In this document: positions 61,112 to 64,000 of the stretch, piece after piece | How the letters are laid out: every line of letters begins with the position of its first letter | Numbering within the stretch: position 1 is the stretch's first letter | Assembly: GCA_041671545.1 (NCBI GenBank) | Contig: JBAZBI010000006.1 | Location: 62,001 to 126,000 of the forward strand | Direction of reading: 5' to 3' | From: UBA1563 sp041671545 | GTDB taxonomy: Bacteria; Bacteroidota; Ignavibacteria; Ignavibacteriales; Ignavibacteriaceae | Length of the DNA: 64,000 nt | Notes under the pieces: model-generated | Database searches by the model: none | Told to the model about the DNA's origin: nothing | The model's input: only the letters and a program-made list of their open reading frames with translations | Translations under genes and position numbers: made by a program

Positions 61112-62338
61112 ATGAATAAAATAATAAAGATATTTTTACTTTCGATCATTGCCATTCCGCTTCTAGCTCAGAAGTACGAATTTGAACCACCGTTGCTGTA
61201 TGAATACTATTTTTCTCAGCCTGACTCCGGCAACGGTTTATTTCAATTCGTATATCGAATAAACTACGATAAACTTTTTTTTACAAAAGATGGTGAAAGT
61301 TATACTTCAAACATCCGCGTAACTTTAGAGTTGCAAGATTCAAGTTCCGGCGCTATCTCACGAACGAATGACGATAAACGTATTTCAGTTTCCACATTTG
61401 ATGAAACGCTTGATAAAAATAAATCAGTTCAGGGTTTGTTAAATATAAAACTTGAAAAGAGAAAATATTTTGGAGAACTGACATTAACGGACATTTCTGC
61501 AAATAAGGATTTTGCTTTCCCCAAAATATCCATCAACCTTACCGATGAATCACCTAAAAATTATATTGTTTATTCGGCTGACGGTGAAAAATATTATTTG
61601 GCGAACAGAAGAAAAACTATTCCATTTTCTCATACAACATTTTCTCTTATTTACGCTTCAGTTAAAAATGAACAAAAAAATGATTCACTTTGTCTTAAAT
61701 TTAACTCTCCAACTGATTCCTTAACTTTTTGTTCATATACAACACTAAACGACAATTATATTTTAAAAGAAGATTCGATTGGGATTTATTTATCCTCAGT
61801 TTCAACTTCTTCCGGTAATAGTTATTTGTTTAAAGATATTTCTTTGAAACTCCCGGAGGGAAAATTTAGCGTGCAGGGAAGTGGAAAAGACAAAACCATT
61901 TTTGAAGTAAAATGGTGGGATAAACCTCATTCATTATTAAATTATGATATATCACTGAAAGCATTTAGTATTATCGAGTCAAAAACTCTTGTCGATTCGT
62001 TAAAAGAGTTGGGAAATAACCTTGGCTACAGCGCATTCAATAAATATTGGAAAAAATATGACCCTTCGCCAAACACCACTTACAATGATTTGATGGGTGA
62101 ATATTATACCCGGGTTGATTATGCTCAAAAAACTTTTTCAAATTTTGCAACCCCGGACGGGATTATGTCCGACCGAGGACAAATCTATATTAAATACGGT
62201 CCACCTTTACGCGTTGAAAGATCATCAGGAGCGAACGGGAAAAATTTAGAAATTTGGTTCTACAAAGGGAGAAACAAACCATATTATTTCCGGGATAACC
62301 TTGGAAACGGCAGTTATCAGCTGGTAAAAGAAAAATGA
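61112..62338 (+). CDS. GWxTD-family exported protein with altered motif
   Basis: A 408-residue exported protein with signal peptide (IIKIFLLSIIAIPLLAQK). Middle beta-sandwich strands are followed by a C-terminal domain of the GWxTD family (LMGEYYTRVDYAQKTFSNF, DRGQIYIKYGPP, LEIWFY). The name-giving GWxTD reads GIMSD here, so the Trp is missing. Family members are found in Ignavibacteria and related phyla, function unknown. Overlaps pdxA by 4 nt. Confidence 0.8.
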   Translation: MNKIIKIFLLSIIAIPLLAQKYEFEPPLLYEYYFSQPDSGNGLFQFVYRINYDKLFFTKDGESYTSNIRVTLELQDSSSGAISRTNDDKRISVSTFDETLDKNKSVQGLLNIKLEKRKYFGELTLTDISANKDFAFPKISINLTDESPKNYIVYSADGEKYYLANRRKTIPFSHTTFSLIYASVKNEQKNDSLCLKFNSPTDSLTFCSYTTLNDNYILKEDSIGIYLSSVSTSSGNSYLFKDISLKLPEGKFSVQGSGKDKTIFEVKWWDKPHSLLNYDISLKAFSIIESKTLVDSLKELGNNLGYSAFNKYWKKYDPSPNTTYNDLMGEYYTRVDYAQKTFSNFATPDGIMSDRGQIYIKYGPPLRVERSSGANGKNLEIWFYKGRNKPYYFRDNLGNGSYQLVKEK

Positions 62339-63324
62339 GACTCTTTTTTACTTGTGGAGATTGCAATGGTATCGGTCCCGAGATTGTAATAAAAACTCTT
62401 TCTCACTTCTACAAAAAGAACAAGCACAAACTCTATTTTGCAGTTCCTAAAAATATTTTTGAAGAGGGATTGAATCTTCTTCAATTGGATTTTGATTACG
62501 AAGTAGTTAAAAAATTAGAGCAAAGTTCGAATAAGAAGAATGTTATTTCAGTTATCAATTTGGGGAATAATAAAACCGCATTCGGCAAACCAACTAAAAC
62601 TTCGGGGGAGATAGCTTATAAATCTTTACAAGAATCATTTTATGCAGTCGAAAAAAAATTTGCAGATTGTATCATAACTGCGCCAATTTCAAAAGAAGCT
62701 TTTAACAAAGCGGGAGTTGAGTTTCCCGGACATACAGAATTATTTGCTTCGTGGACAAAATCAGAAAATGTTGTAATGTTTTTCCATTCGTCCAAGATGA
62801 AAGCCGCTCTCTTAACAATTCACATTCCCTTAAAAAGTGTTCCATTTTCTTTAGATAGCAATCTTATCAGAAAAAAAGTTGATATAATATTAACAACATT
62901 AAAGAGAGATTTCAATATTGAAAAACCACGGATTGCTCTTTTAGGTTTGAATCCACATGCCGGAGAAAACGGTTTATTAGGTGATGAAGAAAAAAATATT
63001 TTTTCTCCTTTTATCAACGATTATAAGGAATATGTACGAGGTCCATTCCCCGCGGATGCATTTTTCGGTATGCACTTATATAAACAATTCGATGTAGTTA
63101 TCGGTGCATATCATGATCAAGTGTTAATTCCATTTAAGATGCTGAGCTTTTCGGACGGTGTAAATTTTACTGCCGGATTACCGATTGTGAGAACTTCTCC
63201 CGATCATGGAACCGCCTTTGACATTGCGGGACAGGGAATTGCTGATCCTTCAAGTATAATTCATGCTGCGAAATTAGCGATCCAGATCTGCGAGAACCGG
63301 ATGAAGTATGTCTCAAATATTTAG
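62335..63324 (+). CDS. pdxA: 4-hydroxythreonine-4-phosphate dehydrogenase
   Basis: A 329-residue metal-dependent dehydrogenase of the PdxA family, for vitamin B6 synthesis by the DXP-dependent route. Motifs are GDCNGIGPEIVIK, IITAPISKEAFNKAG, FPGHTELFA (metal His), LLGLNPHAGENGLLG, YHDQVLIPFKML (metal His) and VRTSPDHGTAFDIAGQG. Length is normal; no pdxJ in the window. Confidence 0.94.
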   Translation: MRLFFTCGDCNGIGPEIVIKTLSHFYKKNKHKLYFAVPKNIFEEGLNLLQLDFDYEVVKKLEQSSNKKNVISVINLGNNKTAFGKPTKTSGEIAYKSLQESFYAVEKKFADCIITAPISKEAFNKAGVEFPGHTELFASWTKSENVVMFFHSSKMKAALLTIHIPLKSVPFSLDSNLIRKKVDIILTTLKRDFNIEKPRIALLGLNPHAGENGLLGDEEKNIFSPFINDYKEYVRGPFPADAFFGMHLYKQFDVVIGAYHDQVLIPFKMLSFSDGVNFTAGLPIVRTSPDHGTAFDIAGQGIADPSSIIHAAKLAIQICENRMKYVSNI

Positions 63325-64000
63325 AAAGAATTATTCATCCCTGGCTGGTTTTTACGGCACTCTGATGAAAAATATCGATTATTCATTATGGGCTAAATAC
63401 ATTATTGATATTACTAACGAGTACAAACTCACCGTAAACGCAATGCTGGAAATTGGAGGGGGGAACGGAAAATTAGCAAAAGTATTAAGTCGAAAGTTTT
63501 CCGATTATTTTCTCTCCGATATATCACCCCAATTTTTGAGTAATAGTGTTATCAAACAAAAAAGAATTTGCTGCGATATGATGGCGCTTCCTTTTACACA
63601 ACATTTTGACTTAGTCCTTGCCGCTTTTGATACTGTAAACTACTTAACTTCACAAAAGAGTTTTTCAAAACTTTTGTCGGAGGTTTCAGCTATTACAAAT
63701 GATAATGGAATATTTACTTTCGACGTGAGCTTAGAAAAAAACAGCGTGCCTCATATAAAAGGGAAAAAGAATGTCTACAACTACTTGAATCAGAAAATAG
63801 AACATGTCAGCACTTATAATCCGAAGAACCGCGTTCATAAAAATGAATTTACTTTTTATAAATCCGGTAAAATAGTTGAAAAAGAAATTCACAAACAGAA
63901 AATATTCCCGTTTGATTTTTATTTGAAGCAAATAGAAAAAAGTAATTTTTATATTGTCGATTGTTTGGAGGCTTTCGGTTTTAGAAAAGGAAAACCGGAA
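63308..64000 (+). CDS. SAM-dependent methyltransferase-like protein (3' truncated by window)
   Basis: A frame open from the ATG at 63308 to the window end, 231 codons without a stop. It overlaps the pdxA end by 17 nt. Motif I is MLEIGGGNGKLAKVLS, followed by DYFLSDIS, CCDMMALPF and FDLVLAAFDTVNYL, the usual class I methyltransferase order. The segment after FTFDVSLEKN resembles a family of SAM methyltransferases with a beta insertion. Substrate unknown. Confidence 0.8.
   Translation, partial: MSQIFRKNYSSLAGFYGTLMKNIDYSLWAKYIIDITNEYKLTVNAMLEIGGGNGKLAKVLSRKFSDYFLSDISPQFLSNSVIKQKRICCDMMALPFTQHFDLVLAAFDTVNYLTSQKSFSKLLSEVSAITNDNGIFTFDVSLEKNSVPHIKGKKNVYNYLNQKIEHVSTYNPKNRVHKNEFTFYKSGKIVEKEIHKQKIFPFDFYLKQIEKSNFYIVDCLEAFGFRKGKPE

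Overview
This AT-rich window looks like chromosome from a member of the Bacteroidetes/Chlorobi superphylum, most likely Ignavibacteria. The evidence is: Por-type C-terminal sorting tails of the YPNPFNP type on two large secreted proteins and a related FPNPFSP tail on a third, two PorV/PorQ-like barrels, a FISUMP lipoprotein, a BshC-type bacillithiol gene, a GWxTD-family protein, and promoters of the TTTG-N19-TAnnTTTG form used by Bacteroidetes. Apart from about 8.7-13.7 kb the window is dense with housekeeping genes. I see no insertion sequence, transposase, integrase, rRNA or CRISPR array.

Layout. 0-7 kb: exonuclease/GIY-YIG fusion, YmdB-like phosphoesterase, folD, deoC with an N-terminal extension, a small HicB-like protein joined to a TrmH methyltransferase, aroA. 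6.9-13.7 kb: accessory block on the minus strand, with a FISUMP lipoprotein, a HEPN-like protein, a DUF5677 protein, ORF6N, a BrnTA toxin-antitoxin pair and an orphan helical protein preceded by an array of about 21-nt degenerate repeats. attC-like inverted repeats follow two of these genes. 14-22 kb: bshC, then a tight envelope/glycan operon (flippase-like membrane protein, two GT2 enzymes, polysaccharide deacetylase, radical SAM, DUF1207-like, M50 protease). 22-28 kb: secretion-linked lipoprotein, propeller, two PorV/PorQ proteins, FemAB-like acyltransferase. 28-35 kb: surface polysaccharide genes and glycerate kinase. 35-41 kb: thyA-folA-mutL, methylmalonyl-CoA mutase catalytic subunit, UbiA-type prenyltransferase. 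41-43.6 kb: two peroxiredoxins and a PTPS-folE-SDR set that reads as a tetrahydrobiopterin pathway. 43.6-46 kb: ECF sigma module. 46-49.4 kb: tRNA-Leu(GAG), a second degenerate repeat array in front of an HTH gene, a WxxY-repeat secreted protein and a lipoprotein. 49.5-64 kb: alr, orphan helical gene, manC, a divergent RpiB homologue, TolB-like protein, secreted amidase, pyrK-pyrD-folC, rho, GWxTD-family protein, pdxA and a truncated methyltransferase.

Most interesting: (1) two unrelated genes each sit directly behind a 20-21-nt degenerate tandem array, and in one case the last units overlap a consensus promoter; (2) the ECF module has two divergent promoters with identical spacing whose -35 regions form a perfect 13-bp inverted repeat, predicting an autoregulated four-gene stress regulon with two Spy-like proteins; (3) attC-like sites suggest integron-type cassettes without an integrase in view; (4) DeoC and the RpiB homologue carry N-terminal extensions resembling those of bacterial-microcompartment cargo, and the RpiB homologue has lost canonical catalytic residues.
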